Assembly: GCA_029204225.1 (NCBI GenBank)
Contig: CM055092.1
Location: forward strand, 45,392,087-45,456,086
Origin: Diphasiastrum complanatum
Taxonomy: Eukaryota; Streptophyta; Lycopodiopsida; Lycopodiales; Lycopodiaceae
Direction of reading: 5' to 3'
DNA: 64,000 nucleotides
Position numbers and translations under genes: made by a program. Every line of letters begins with the position of its first letter. Position 1 is the stretch's first letter. Positions 1-11,500 of the stretch are shown piece by piece. The notes under the pieces were generated by a model that was not told the DNA's origin, did not search any database, and saw only the letters and a program-made list of their open reading frames with translations.

Positions 1-71
1 TGGGTCACAAACAGATCTTATTTTCAATAGCTATTTGGTTGTTATTTGCTCTGGTTTTCAATAAATGCTCA

Positions 72-471
72 GGGGGGGGGGGGGGTAGCCCCCCGAGAAA
101 CGGGGGGTCCGGGTCCGAGGGCTGCCGGTTGACCCTGGCCCCGACGGTAAGGCCTCTTCATGACTTGGCCTTCCAACTCCCTGAGCGAAAACACACTTAC
201 TGGGACCATCTGTGATTGTAACAGACATGCTAGAGGTTAGTTTTGAATTTTTATCCTTGACAGAACCCAACATGGATTAATGCACCTGAACTGGACCATC
301 TTGCACCTGAAACAGTCGGCAAATTACATAGTAATCATGCTCTTAATTAGAGCTTTCACATGATACCCATATTGCACAAAAAAAAACCAAAAAAAAAAAA
401 ATTAAAAAAATCGTTTCTGAAAAAAAATTCCATGTTTCTGAAACGCGTTTCAGAAATGCAGTGCAACTATG
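72..471 (-). mobile_element. Palindrome-ended small DNA transposon, copy D
   Basis: Read on the minus strand, the element starts with CATAGTTGCA (471 downwards). It then has a perfect 22-bp palindrome at 435-456 built on GAAACGCGTTTC, an A/T tract, the shared core CAATATGGGTATCA (about 361-374), and a module that recurs in the copies at 57.1 and 59.1 kb (GACTGTTTCAGG, GGTCCAGTTCAGG). It ends in a C/G-run-rich block (72-150). The far part, about 72-215, matches the copy at 2494-2905. No target duplication is visible at the G-rich end, so that boundary is uncertain. It is non-coding. Assignment to a hAT-like MITE group is inferred from the other copies. Confidence 0.6.
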
Positions 472-1022
472 GTACTATGTGATGGACGTTTTTCATGCAT
501 AAATCATAAACTACAGTTGTTGGCGGATCGGAAGTTGGAATATGAAATCTAGATGATGGAACGTTGTAGACTCTAGACAATAGTATTTATCATTGTAGTT
601 TGTGAAGTTTGACCGTGTCAATTGTCATTTGCATTGTTAGTCTATGAAAACTTATTTGGTCTTGTGGACCCATAAGTTTCATGCTCCATTGAATCCCACC
701 AAGGATCCTATGGGTGGTGTCTTGATGCTTTAATTTTTCCCTTCTCTCTCTTTCCCTGTCAATCTAATGTATGACTCTCCTAAACTCTCTCTCCTGCTCT
801 TGTCTCATTTGTTTCTCCTCTCTTCTCTTCCCTCTTTTGATTTTTCTCTAATATCTAAATTCTTTTCTAGACTAGTTTCTATAGTCTAAATCTCTCCCTC
901 ACCGAAGATCAAAGTTTTCAAAGTTCACTCCTCTCGTTGACCTATCTTCTGATTCTTTTCTTACCCCTATCTTGTTATTCTTCTCTCACCCTCACCCTTA
1001 TCTTCTCTTTCTCCCTCTTTAC
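472..1022. other. Non-coding stretch, probably intron or upstream DNA of the RPRD-like gene
   Basis: No coding exon, RNA gene or repeat was recognised. Pyrimidine-rich segments (CTCTCT-type) occur from about 735 to 1020. Confidence 0.35.
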
Positions 1023-1428
1023 TGTTAGAAAACCGACTTGATCATACAAGTAACCCAAGACAAGATTCCTATTGTTGTTAGACAATAGTCATACACACGA
1101 GAGAGAACAACAATGATGAAGAGATGTACTCCAACTATGTCCCATTACAAATGAGGTAGGGCGCCCATCATACTTATAGACTTTGTTCTATGTTGAAAAG
1201 CAAAAGCAAAAGCCAAAGCAGCCTAAAAGCAATTGCCTTATTAATGTCTCTATATATGGTAAAATCACCAACACCTATCTATAGCAAAACTTGTCTAACT
1301 ATAGTCTAACTTGATTTTTACTAAATATAGGTAAGGGCCCCTAGAATTAGCACGCAGGAATGGCCCAACAATCCTAGTTAATCTAGATGATAACATTAGG
1401 GGTACTAATGTAAACATTAACTCTAACA
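1023..1428 (-). repeat. Copia-type LTR (3' LTR of a minus-strand element)
   Basis: A 406-bp block bounded by TGTTAGA and TCTAACA, the inverted ends expected of an LTR. A polypurine tract, read on the minus strand as ATTAAGGGGGAG, abuts it at 1429-1440, as it would for a 3' LTR. About 95 bp of the same LTR end recur at 3457-3552. The internal region lies at higher coordinates and no longer codes for anything recognisable. Confidence 0.7.
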
Positions 1429-3560
1429 CTCCCCCTTAATGTTTACATTGTCTAGAACTATGCATAACAAAAGTATGCATGTGTATCTTCCATGAAGCCC
1501 ATGTAATAAAAGTTCCTCAATTCTGATGTAGAATTCATGATCAACTCTGATCTCAATGTCTTCATTACTCGATGTAAAACTTTCTTTGTATGATGATGTA
1601 GAAGTCCTTTGAATGTCGATCTTGCTTCATATGACTTCCCAATGTCTTGTTGTAGTCTTCATGTCCCTTTAGTGTATATGTGTGACTACCACGAGTGCAA
1701 CATATCACCTGATTCCTTGACTTCCTTTGAATCAAAGAACTTTGACTCCCCCTGAATCAAATCATGTAGACATGATAACTTTTGCCTTAAGCTTGAGAAC
1801 TTTGCTTGAAGATTGACTCCCTTGGTCTCTTTGAACATCTTTCAAGCTATCACAAATGTAAGGATCTCCCCAACATTCATAAAGAAAAAATAATTTTCTT
1901 TGATTACAGTAACACCATCATGATAACCATAAGTAGGAAATAGATCTACAAATGTCAACATCAAATCTCATACATCAACACCCACTTTAGAAACCTGTGC
2001 TTTTTAAGTAGTTGGCTCCACTTGTGTCGATTCCTTGGATTGAACCCGTTTTGATTCTCCTGGTACTCTCATAAGTTACCACTTGTGATGAACTTGATGG
2101 GCTTTGGTTGAACTACTCCCCCTGGATGTACACTTCATGTTTGCATTCCAACCACTCTCTCTAAATAGAATAGAATATCATCCATGAACCAAACCAAATA
2201 TGCAAGTAAAAGAGCATCCATAAATGTATACAATACTTCCTCACACAAAGTAACTGATACTCCCCTTCAAATACTTTCTCACACAAAGTACTTGACATGA
2301 TCTTTTCCATGGAATCTCCTACCTCTATCTCACACACAGAATCACTTGCACCAAACAACTCTCCAACCTAGAAAGCATTTCATCATGATAGTATTTCTGA
2401 CACTTTGTCATATGCAAACTTGGTGTACGTCAAATGATAGAAAGAGTTAGAAGGAGTCTTCCAGGAATTGTATACTTCTTTTGGAATAGCTGAAACAGGG
2501 GGTTAGGGGGGCGGTAGCCCACCGGTGGGGGGTTTGGGGGGCAACGCCCCCCAGCGGCGGGGTCTGGGGACCTCTTTATGATTTGGCCTTCCAACTCCCT
2601 GAGTGAAAACACACTTTTTGGTGTTTCGCACCCGAAACAGTCGGCAGACTACACAGTCCAAATTTTTGAAACCATATGAAAATGCAGCCAGTTTTCTTAA
2701 ACCATCTACTGATATCTAGATTTCTAATCAATGTAGCCCGCAGCCATCTGAAACCAAGCAACAGATCTGCATAACAATTGCTTTTTTGATATCCTTTCAC
2801 ATGATACCCATATTGGCAACTATACAAAAAAAAAAAAAATTTGCGTTCCGGGAAACCCTAATGGGAAATCCCGGATCGCGTTCCGGAACGCGGACTGCAA
2901 CCTTGCTTGGATGGTATCTAGGAATTACATGACAACCACAACAACAATCACTCCGATTACTCATAAATCTAAAGTGATACTAGTTCAGATAGACAAGAAA
3001 GTTTCTACAACATAACCAAGTTACTATGACTTGAATAGAAACCAAACCGATACAACGTAGAATGTCGGCCACACAGCTTGCCACACCTGTCACTTGTAAC
3101 AATGAACTTATCATTTGCCACCATGATAAGAAACTGTGAAAAACATCCTTTTGAATATCAATTTACCCATGCAACTCCCTCTTAAGAGCTTGCACCTTTG
3201 TCGATTCCAACCTCGACAAAAACTTGTCAATCTTAGAACGTCTGAAGTTAACATTCCTTCAGTATGCTTGTTGGTAGCTGCTTCTGCAGCTTCAGCAACA
3301 CCATGATCACCGATTCTCTTCCCCTAGCATCTTTTTTGTTTCATGTAGAGTTCCCTTTCCCTGTGAGTTAACCCTTCCATTTTGTGACGAACCTTGTTCT
3401 GATTACTATTGTGAATCCCTTTTTCACCTTGCACATGATTGCAAACACTTGACGTTTACTAAATGTAGGTAAGGGCCCCTAGAATTAGCACGCAGGCATG
3501 GCCCAACAATCCTAGTTAACCTAGATGAGGGGTACTAATGAAAACATTTACTCTCCCCCT
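1429..3560 (-). mobile_element. Decayed copia interior with a second LTR fragment
   Basis: DNA next to the LTR at 1023-1428, beginning with its polypurine tract. Coding capacity is gone. At 3457-3552 the start of the same LTR recurs (shared word AGGTAAGGGCCCCTAG), again followed by a C-rich tract like a polypurine tract on the minus strand. This suggests a rearranged or duplicated element. A small DNA transposon (2494-2905) is inserted in it. Confidence 0.45.
2494..2905 (-). mobile_element. Palindrome-ended small DNA transposon, copy E
   Basis: On the minus strand it starts CAAGGTTGCAG (2905 downwards), followed by a perfect 16-bp palindrome at 2877-2892 centred on TTCCGGAA, a T-run, and the core CCAATATGGGTATCA (about 2803-2817). 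It closes with a C-run-rich block (about 2494-2575) matching the end of the copy at 72-471. Its first 150 bp closely match the copy at 59662-59930. No clear target duplication was found at the C-rich end. Confidence 0.6.
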
Positions 3561-4215
3561 CTCTTATTGCCTCTTCTTTGAGTTTTAAGTTTCAACCTCT
3601 CTCTATTTGCTAGATTTTGTATTTCACTCCTCTTCCTCACCTCTAACCCCTATCTTTTCTCTAGCGCTCTTCACTCCCTCTCCTTGTCCATCTCCCTCTC
3701 TCCCATTGCCACATAAGAAAAATAAAACATATGGGTCTTAGCAAACTAGGGCCTGGGACCCAGAAAACACTTTCTTAACAATTGGCTAAGATATGTTTGG
3801 CTGTGTCGAGACTCGAACCAAGTTTCAGCCTTTAGAACGCCGAGTAAAAAAACTTCGTTGTGATCTCATATGTGGATTCTGCTTTCTGTTTTTTGAACTG
3901 GATGTTGTGTCACATTTGTTTTAATATGTGCACCAAATTTTCTATGGACACAATCTACCATTGTTGCATGGATTTACCTTGCAGTTGCTTTATTCTCAAA
4001 GTCTATTGTTAAAAAAATGTTTGGAAATTGTTTTTTCAAATACACCTTATGTTTTTTGTAAGTAATGCTTTTAGCGTTAGAACGTTAGAACTCAATTTGC
4101 ATGTGCTTTTGTAAGTAACTCCTAATTCATTTTGTATCTTCGCTTCTAACATCTGAATTCTTTTGATGGGGTTTTCAATGAGGAGTTTATATTATGAGTC
4201 TGTTTACTTTGGCAG
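3561..4215. other. Intronic DNA upstream of the first visible RPRD-like exon
   Basis: No gene or repeat recognised. A polypyrimidine stretch and splice acceptor lead into the exon at 4216. Confidence 0.35.
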
Positions 4216-4349
4216 TCAATGATCCTTCTATGTATGAGGAGCTTCAACAGCTTCAAGTAGTTCTTTCACAATGTATTGAACATTTCGAAGCAAGTGAAAT
4301 GAGTCGTTTGAGTCTTGTTTCAAGATTGAAGGAGGTGATCCATGATCAG
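4216..4349 (+). CDS. RPRD-like gene, first visible exon
   Basis: Acceptor TTTGGCAG before 4216 and donor GTGTTT after 4349. The exon begins two bases into a codon, so at least one earlier exon exists. It codes for 44 residues starting NDPSMYEELQ and ending VIHDQ, the first part of the coiled coil. Confidence 0.85.
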
Positions 4350-7300
4350 GTGTTTATTCGATTGCTATCTTGATTCAATACCTATGTTGGACAAATTGTT
4401 AGGTTATCTTTTTAAGGGGTATCCGTTGTAACTCTCTAGTTATGAATTCATTGTTAATTCGGCTGGTTTCTTCTCTTCACACTTAAGATGTCTATTAACA
4501 ATCTAGATAAATTTGTTCAGGAAATGAGGTTGGATCAAATTCGCATTCAACTTCAGGTGAGTGAACTACTTTCTCAAATCATTAATTGTGGCCCTGTCTT
4601 ATGCTCTGAGACATTTATTTTTCCAAATAGTCGATAATCAGCTTTATCAAGGAACTCATACTGTAAAAGTGGATAATTGACATGTCCAATTGTATTGCAA
4701 TCCACGCCTTGTTTGTTAGTAAAAAGGAAATAAACATTGGTTTTTGGTAACACAAATTCATCATAGCAATGATCATGGAACCCTTTGTAGAAAGTCATGT
4801 TATTTGACACAATGATAAATGCCATAAGATGTAATATGAGCTCTTTAGTTTTTATTTAGCTTCTAATGCAGAATATGGACTAAGCTTCAAAGGAGAGCTT
4901 CATTGAAGAGAAAAGTTCTTGCAATTCTCTTTTGGTTGATTGAAGGCTTGGCCCTACGCTTGCATCAGGAGCCGCTTCTGACAATAAAGTTTAGTGCATT
5001 ACTAAGGAAGTAGCATCATTCTTGCCTACTTACAGATTGATGTCGATTGAAGATATGATAATGGTTTTATGGCATCAAAAGACACTTAGGCCTTAAGTTG
5101 CACTAAGAGAAGTTACGATTTCGGATATTTTGAACGATTGGAAGACTTTATATGAGCCTAACCAATATTTTTTGAAAACAATTGCAATCGAGCTGTCTCG
5201 GATTCGAGAAAGAAAGAATGAAAGAGTACTTCTCAAAGAGTCATGGGTGTTTATGGAATGATATCGAAAAAGAGTAAAGTAAACGAGAACATCAGACGGT
5301 ACAAGAATTTCTAATTAGAGGAGAGAGAGGAATTTCTCAAACAAATTGACAAGCAAATATTGCGTTGGTGGAAAGTCATGTGAAATGTCTTCTCATTATA
5401 AAGAGGACACTGGAAAATACATGCTTCTCAGTCTCATGTACCCACTTAGAGCACATTGATTGTCCTATTGTGGTATCGCTTGAAAGTAGAGAAAAGTTCA
5501 ATTTGCTTTATGGCATCCTACTCTTCCTTTGCAACTCCATTTTGCATAATTTCCAAATTGCTTCTTGGATCCTTTTTCTTGATCATCTTACTTCTTTTTG
5601 CACTTAATATTAGATTATTCTCCTGATTATCGACTAATCGATTTTTAATGTTCATCCACTACATTATCCAGCTCGACAGTTTTATGCCTGTTTCTACACA
5701 GTCTGTAGAAATACTTGGGAATCGCTAACAGGTGGCTCCGACATATTGGACATCATTCGACAAAGACTGCGGACACTTCGGAGACTTCGGCCACTTCGGA
5801 TGAATGACGGTTAATTGTTCCACTTGAATTGACGCTACAGACTTGCCCTAACCGTTTAGCAAGTAAATTTTCGGGAAGTACCAACTGGATGGATGCCAGA
5901 CGGCCATTAAGATCTACGACCTAATTAGTTGTCCTACTGGACGTGCATCAAATGCTTAGTATTAATAGCTGATCATACTTCTATTATTCACAATGCATTT
6001 ACAGAGTATTGTAGCAGTTCTCTCAAGCTTTCAAGCTTGAACACTCTTGAGCATTCTAGCTCAATTCTTTAGAGTTCATTTAGAGTTTTGCTATTAGCGC
6101 TTACTGCTTATTAGCGGAAGTGCAATCAGACAGATTATTAGCTACTCAGAGATAGCTTGAGTACGCGATTTCTATTCGCAATTGTCTTGTGCTCATCATC
6201 ATTTGTTTTTATGCTGAATCAATCTATCCTTAATTGCGTTCAGTATTATGTCAGAATGTATGCATCTCTGTGATTGTTTTGTAGCTGATAAATCTCATAT
6301 TGCTTTTGTCTGATAATTCAATACTTCATTGTTTGGCTACATAATCACTGTAGTGCTAGCGATTTCAAAGTTGGTTACTATAAGATTGAACGTGATTTCT
6401 ATCACGCCAACGAGTTGTGGGATGTTGTCACAGGTATCGAAGTGAAGCTTGAAGACGACATCGACAACTCAAAGTGGAAGTCGAAGGATGGTAAAGCTTT
6501 CATGCTTATTATTGTCAATATATCAGACACTCGGATTGGCCACATATCTGAAGCTCAAACTTCGAAAGAAGTATGGGACATCCTGAGCTCACTATATGAT
6601 GTGAGGGACGTAACTTCTAAGTTACATCTACGAAGAAAATTCTTCACACTCAAGATGTCAAATGGTGATTCACTTCAGAATCACGTTAACCAGTTTAAGA
6701 ATCTCTTGCAACAGATGGCCGCTGTCGGATCAGAAATAGACGATCAAGACGCAATCATGACATTGCTTTCAAGCTTGCCCTGGGTGATGATCATATCGAC
6801 ACACTCAGATTTAACTCTTACCAGAGTTATCACTATGTTAGGTCCTCCAGCCGAACTAAGTCCTCCTGATGTATCAATTCATCTTTTCTACCAAGTCGTT
6901 CCTTTAAACGACTAACGTGAAAAACTGGGTGAACTTTAACACCTTGAGGTAGCTCCAACTGATAGGCATTCCGATGGAGTTTCCTTACTATCTGGAGTGG
7001 CCCTGCGTAGAAGCTCTACTTCCAGAGTACTAAGTCTATGTTCATCACTTACACTACTTCAGATAAAGCTTATAAGTTGTATGATCCTATCAAGTCGAAG
7101 ATATTCACTAGCCAGGATGTCGTCTTCATCGAAGATCAGTTTATTGACCTCAAAGGTAAGGGCAAAGCTCATATAGTCGAATTCCCGGACTCTTCCGAAA
7201 CAATGTTGTGTCGAATCGCGATTCGTTGAATGAACCGCGATTCGAAAGTCCTTTTCGAAAAGGTCTGGTTCAAACCGTTTTTTTGCTGTTCGAACCGTTT

Positions 7301-10300
7301 TCAAAAAAAGAAAAAACTCGTTACCTGCTTGTCGGACGTCCTACTCCTTGCGATAGAGTTTCAATCCCGAAGGTTCCGAGATTTCCGCGCCCGAGAGAGA
7401 GAGATCCGAGACAGGATCCGCACCCGAGAGAGAGAGATCCGAGACAGGATCCGCACCCGAGAGAGAGAGAGAGATTCGAGACAGTTCCGCCCCCGAGAGA
7501 GAGAGATCCGAGATAGTTCCAAGAGAGATCCGAGAGAGAAGTAGTTAAACATTCTTCTATTCGACTTCTATTGTCATTTGCTGTTGTAGCAGATTTGGAA
7601 ATACATCAAATGGATGTACAGACAACATATCTTAATGGAGTTTTCGAAGAGGACATTTACATGGTGCAACTTGAAGATTACAATATCGAAGGTAAACACA
7701 ATCATGTGTGTAAACTCAATAAAGCACTTTATGGCTTGAAGCAATCTGCTTGAGCATGGTTTCAAAGGATCAATACTTTCCTTATCGATCACGGCAATAT
7801 AGCTGTTGTAGCCCTTGTCCAAGATCCACTTGGCACCTTCGTAGGATCTCCCTACAGAAAGTGCACCCTTATTCTTCACAAGCTGCTCTCCACAACTTTT
7901 GGAAAATCAGCTTAGAATCCAATTTGTTTGCCATGGCTGTCATCCTCATATTGATAGCTCTCGATTAGTACCAACTTCATTTTGAAAAGATCCATTGTAC
8001 TTGTAGGTCATCCACTTTCAAGATTGAGGTGCTTATTCAAGGATCTGATCAAGCGCTGATACCATGTTGGAATCTGTAAATCATCCTATATGGCATCATA
8101 ACTATGATAGACGACAATAAACACATCAATAGCATAGCAGAAAATCATTCAGATACATGGAGAATCAAGAAAGTAGGAAACATCAAAGCTCAAGCTCCTT
8201 GACAAGAGAAATGGATTCCAACAACCGAGTATTTGATAAGTAAGAGGGCGTGATAACCCCTCAAGATCCAAAAGATCTTAGGTGTCATGTGTCATAAATG
8301 CATGATGGTTATCCAGGAGGTGTCACTTACTAAATTCAGCTTTAGGTGCCAAGTGGACCCACGTGTCCTGCTAGACCTACTTGGCAAAATGTGCATAGAG
8401 AGGGGTTCACAATGTAATTATTACTACCCCCATGGCATATGCAAGTTAGTCTAAAAGGATAAAATAGGCATTCATTCCAACACACATCTAGGTTGTGGTT
8501 GAACGCTGCAATCTGGAAAGTTCAGCTGGCAAAGTAGGGTAATAGCATAAGCCTGTTTTCGATTGTCTCTAAAACTCTGAGAACTGTTGATTGTAGAAGA
8601 GAGATTTTTTATGATAGCTTGTCAATGTCATCATACATCGTACTGGACATCATGCTAGAGTCACACAAGAAAGCTTGTGTTTTGAGCGAATGCCTAGATT
8701 AGACTAGGGCCAATCTCTTCAAGTTTTACTTGTGGTGACGATTTTCAATCTATCTAATGCTAACATTTAAACTGGATGAAATTTGGTTGTAGAAGTAGGT
8801 GGATAGTTTTGTGGGTAAACTGGATACAGTGAAAATGCACATCCTTTTACTTTGTGCTTGGGTGTAATCCTAGACTTGACACTTATCTATAGCAGATCGG
8901 ATTTCTTAGTACCTTTTCAAGAGCAAAAAGAGAAGAAACTTGTGCAGTTATATTCAAGTAAACGAAGCAGGACTGGAGTTGCACATGTAACGTGCATACT
9001 TTTAAGACGTGTTATGTATTTGGTCCAGTGTCTCCAATTAGTCTTAAGTACTGTTCCACTGTGCCTCAGTTACAAGAATATGTCCTTCAAATGAACCTGC
9101 TATTATCTTGACTAGATATATCATGGAGCCTTCTGAATGTATTTGACTTAGATGCGATGATGTTGCAGCATTGTCAGGGCATAAGTGTGTTGAGACTCAC
9201 AAAGATCAGCATCTTTGGAATCCTGACTGGGACGTTTATGCAGTCTTTTGAATGTTTTCAACTTAATGAACACTTTTGTTTATTGGTGGGCAGATTATGT
9301 TTTTTGTGCAAGTTAAAGTCCAAATCCATTGCTGAATGTGTAGTATTTTAGTATCGAGTACTTCTCAATATCTGGTATTAAGCTTTTCAGAAATGGTTGG
9401 GAAAGATATGCCCATGTGTCAAGCTTCAAAGTTTAAATGGGCAAGAGATCTGAGAAGTCATCTGTAGCCAGCCCAGATAGAAGTTTTGAACCACATGGTA
9501 CATAAGAACATAAGCGTTCTGTGCATTATTGTAAGAGCATATAAGACTATTACCGATTCACATGGAAGAGTTCTCATTACATTGTCTCGCTTTACAGTTG
9601 GTTTGGTTATAGGAACATTGGTTCCAAAGCTGAAAAGGAAATTTCGCCGTAGGCAGTGTAGATGAGACCAAAACCAATTGTGATATGTTGTTGCTTATGT
9701 AGAGAAGGTTTTCATGAAATCGTAACTGCTGATGTCATCCCATAAGCTTGTCTGTAAGCTTGCTATACACACCATGACGTATTGCGGGTAGATTTATTTG
9801 TGCTGCATGTTTGAAATTTGTTTTCTTGGCATACTCCTGGAAACCTGTTCTAAGGTAATATTTGAGGAGGTTAACTATTTGAGATCTGAGCCGAAATTTT
9901 ACTTGTCAGATAGCTCAAGCACATTCTGAGCAGGTAGGAGACTTGCAGCAGCATCTCCTGACAGGTAGTCCAAGAACTGGAGAAGTTGCATACTCACCTG
10001 AAGATGAGTTTCAGAGCAATTCTAGACGGGATACTAATGTGAACCATCACCGATATCATTATTCTACACTAGCAAGTGACAGCTCTCATAATGCTACGAT
10101 GGAAGATATGTCGACAGCAACAGATCCTTTGATTGATAACCTAGGCTTTCTAGAAGATGAAAACAAGAATCCTCAAACTCCTGCAGCAGCAGCTGCTGAG
10201 GTAGCTGCAAAGCTTGCTGCGTCCTCATCCTCAGCTCAGATGCTTACGTCTATTCTTTCATCTTTGGCTGCAGAGGGGATTCATGCTTCCTATAATAATG

Positions 10301-10776
10301 GTGCTGATTCACAAAGTAGTCCAATAGATCTCTCTCCCATACGTCAAGAAAAAAGGCAGAGGCTAGATGGCACAGCTGATGTATCACCTCACATGGATAT
10401 CAATGCATCTTATATTCCACATCAGATTTCTCCTCTGCATCTACAGTCAACATCAGCACAACAGCCCCCTCTAGCGATGCGGCATCAGATTATGCCTGTT
10501 CAACCTCGGCCACCACCAGTTCAACATCAGCCACCGCCACCACCCTTGCCTCCATTCATGGGGACTGCCATGTTAGGAAATCCCTATGAATATTCTGGAG
10601 GGATTCCACCACCTCCCAGGCAAGGGCATCCTTTTTCGGGTTTACCACACACATCCATGATGACACACCAATCTCTTCCAGCTGGTTGTAATCCTGGTTC
10701 ATATCAGCCTCTTCAATCATCTGGCATGAGTTTCTACAGTCAACCACCTTTGCCCCCACCACTGCCGCGACAGTGA
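4216..10776 (+). CDS. CID/RPRD-family RNA polymerase II CTD-binding protein, 3' half of gene (partial)
   Basis: Three exons are visible: 4216-4349, 4521-4556 and 9910-10776 (stop TGA at 10774). All junctions are GT-AG and keep the frame, giving 344 codons. The first two exons and the start of the third give a heptad-rich helix (EELQQLQVVLSQCIEHFE, SRLKEVIHDQ, EMRLDQIRIQLQ) like the coiled coil after the CID domain in RPRD1/CREPT and Rtt103 proteins. The rest has an Ala-rich segment (AAEVAAKLAASSSSAQMLTS), a Ser/Pro-rich stretch with QEKRQRL, and a polyproline, Gln-rich tail, as in the plant proteins usually annotated as ENTH/VHS or RPRD family. These proteins bind the phosphorylated C-terminal repeat of RNA polymerase II and act in transcription termination. 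The CID domain itself lies upstream of the window. The second intron (5.35 kb) has taken up two copia fragments. Confidence 0.85.
4521..4556 (+). CDS. RPRD-like gene, 36-bp exon
   Basis: Acceptor TTGTTCAG, donor GTGAGT. Codes for twelve residues, EMRLDQIRIQLQ, in phase 0 at both ends. It matches the Gln/Glu-rich helix segment of plant RPRD-like proteins, which supports this very short exon. Confidence 0.85.
4557..5989 (+). other. Start of the 5.35 kb RPRD-like intron
   Basis: Begins with the donor GTGAGT. No coding sequence was recognised. Short open stretches around 4870-5330 match no family that I know. Confidence 0.4.
5990..6372 (+). repeat. Copia LTR remnant in the RPRD-like intron
   Basis: The stretch around 6190-6370 (words GTTTGGCTACATAATCACT, AGTGCTAGCGATTTCAAAG) matches, in reverse orientation, the LTR at 41078-41525. 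The usual LTR end and primer site are missing: the LTR runs straight into a gag fragment. The start coordinate is approximate. Confidence 0.45.
6373..7205 (+). pseudogene. Copia gag and integrase C-terminal fragments
   Basis: 6412-6873 codes for the copia gag core (UBN2-like), with ELWDVVTGIEVKLEDD, KEVWDILSSLYDVRDV and SKLHLRRKFFTLKM. A jump then leads to the integrase C-terminal region at 7038-7205 (SDKAYKLYDPIKSKIF, SQDVVFIEDQF). Protease, zinc knuckle and integrase core are deleted. This is the same family as the fragment at 40498-40830 and is clearly non-functional. Confidence 0.75.
7206..7540 (+). repeat. Insert with palindrome GAATCGCGATTC and a 33-36 bp minisatellite
   Basis: Between copia integrase and reverse transcriptase sequence lies non-copia DNA. 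It has a perfect 14-bp palindrome at 7212-7225, the same motif as in the small transposons at 57.1 and 60.2 kb. A tandem array follows at about 7390-7520: four units beginning CCCGAGAGAGAGAGATCCGA, with unit lengths of about 33-36 bp. The open frames here are products of the repeat. No target duplication could be seen. Confidence 0.55.
7541..7790 (+). pseudogene. Copia reverse transcriptase fragment
   Basis: Codes for SSIRLLLSFAVVADLEIHQ, MDVQTTYLNGVFEEDIYM and KLNKALYGLKQSA, a copia RT palm segment with the catalytic MDV motif. A stop codon follows (7752) and the YVDD box is missing. It continues the element at 5990-7205. Confidence 0.8.
7791..8064 (-). mobile_element. Minus-strand copia leader fragment with primer binding site
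   Basis: The primer site reads TGGTATCAGCGC on the minus strand (8053-8064), directly against the LTR at 8065-8482. That is the site for plant initiator-Met-tRNA with one change. Downstream there is only a short leader-like stretch with no intact gag. It abuts the RT fragment at 7790, so one element has probably broken the other. Confidence 0.55.
8065..8482 (-). repeat. Copia-type 5' LTR, 418 bp
   Basis: Bounded by TGTTGGAAT and ATTCCAACA, a perfect 9-bp inverted end pair, and followed on the minus strand by a Met-tRNA-like primer site. A partner LTR was not found in the window. Confidence 0.75.
8483..9909 (+). other. End of the large RPRD-like intron
   Basis: No recognisable coding or repeat content. 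It ends in acceptor TTTACTTGTCAG before the exon at 9910. Confidence 0.4.
9910..10776 (+). CDS. RPRD-like gene, last coding exon
   Basis: 288 codons plus TGA. It starts IAQAHSEQVGDLQQHLL in phase 0, continuing the coiled coil of the two upstream exons. Then come AAAAAEVAAKLAASSSS, a likely nuclear basic patch RQEKRQRL, and the PPPPLPPF and PPLPPPLPRQ tail. There is no in-frame stop and the codon pattern fits a living gene. Confidence 0.88.
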   Translation: MAQAHSEQVGDLQQHLLTGSPRTGEVAYSPEDEFQSNSRRDTNVNHHRYHYSTLASDSSHNATMEDMSTATDPLIDNLGFLEDENKNPQTPAAAAAEVAAKLAASSSSAQMLTSILSSLAAEGIHASYNNGADSQSSPIDLSPIRQEKRQRLDGTADVSPHMDINASYIPHQISPLHLQSTSAQQPPLAMRHQIMPVQPRPPPVQHQPPPPPLPPFMGTAMLGNPYEYSGGIPPPPRQGHPFSGLPHTSMMTHQSLPAGCNPGSYQPLQSSGMSFYSQPPLPPPLPRQ

Positions 10777-11500
10777 TATTCAAAATTAGTTTCCTGTTTT
10801 TCGGGGTTATATCCACAATTGAGAGATGGTTCAAGGCCAATATTTTGCAATGGCTGATGTTACATATTCAAACGCTTTAAGATATTTTGCTAGGTGAAAT
10901 GGGAAACGAATTCATGTAAAATCAGTAAATCAGTGGAGGCTTTGATAACAGAAGGTTAGGAACGATTCCAAATAGTCATACCAAATTTAAAGCATGCTAT
11001 TGTAGATCTTGTGTCCACTGGCAGTGGAACTTTATTAAGTAGCAAATCAATGTGCAGCTTAAAAGGCTTGCAGTTCTTTTTGAATGCTTATATTACAGAT
11101 GTTTCTTATATGCTTTATGAATGACTGGATGGATCTGTTCTTTCAAATTTCAGAATCAAATTGCAGTTTTTATATGTGGTTTGCTTGTGGAGTTGGTCCT
11201 TGTCTGAGGGTATTGTAAATCTGCACAAGTGGATGGTAGACAATCTGTGCTGGGGGCCAGTTTGGACAAACTGAGCTCAAACTTGATATTTGTGACTAAG
11301 TACCATGTTAGATGGTTTGCTGATAGTGGAAAATTGGTGTTGTAGTACGATCTCATTACAAGCTTTTCTGTTGTATTAAGTCAATGCTCCAAAAGAACTT
11401 TCTCAATAAACATGACTTCATGAGTAACTAAAAAGATTGATGTTGTTGCGCTTTGATTTTCTGCACTATTTTAATCAGAAATATGTAGGTTAATATTTCT
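10777..11500 (+). other. Probable 3' UTR and downstream flank of the RPRD-like gene
   Basis: A polyadenylation-like AATAAA lies at about 11405-11410, some 630 bp after the stop codon. Where the transcript actually ends cannot be read from the sequence. Confidence 0.35.

Noticed and set aside
4574-4825. 83-codon minus-strand open frame in the RPRD-like intron
   Set aside because: No family similarity, wrong strand for the gene, and within the size expected by chance in AT-rich DNA.
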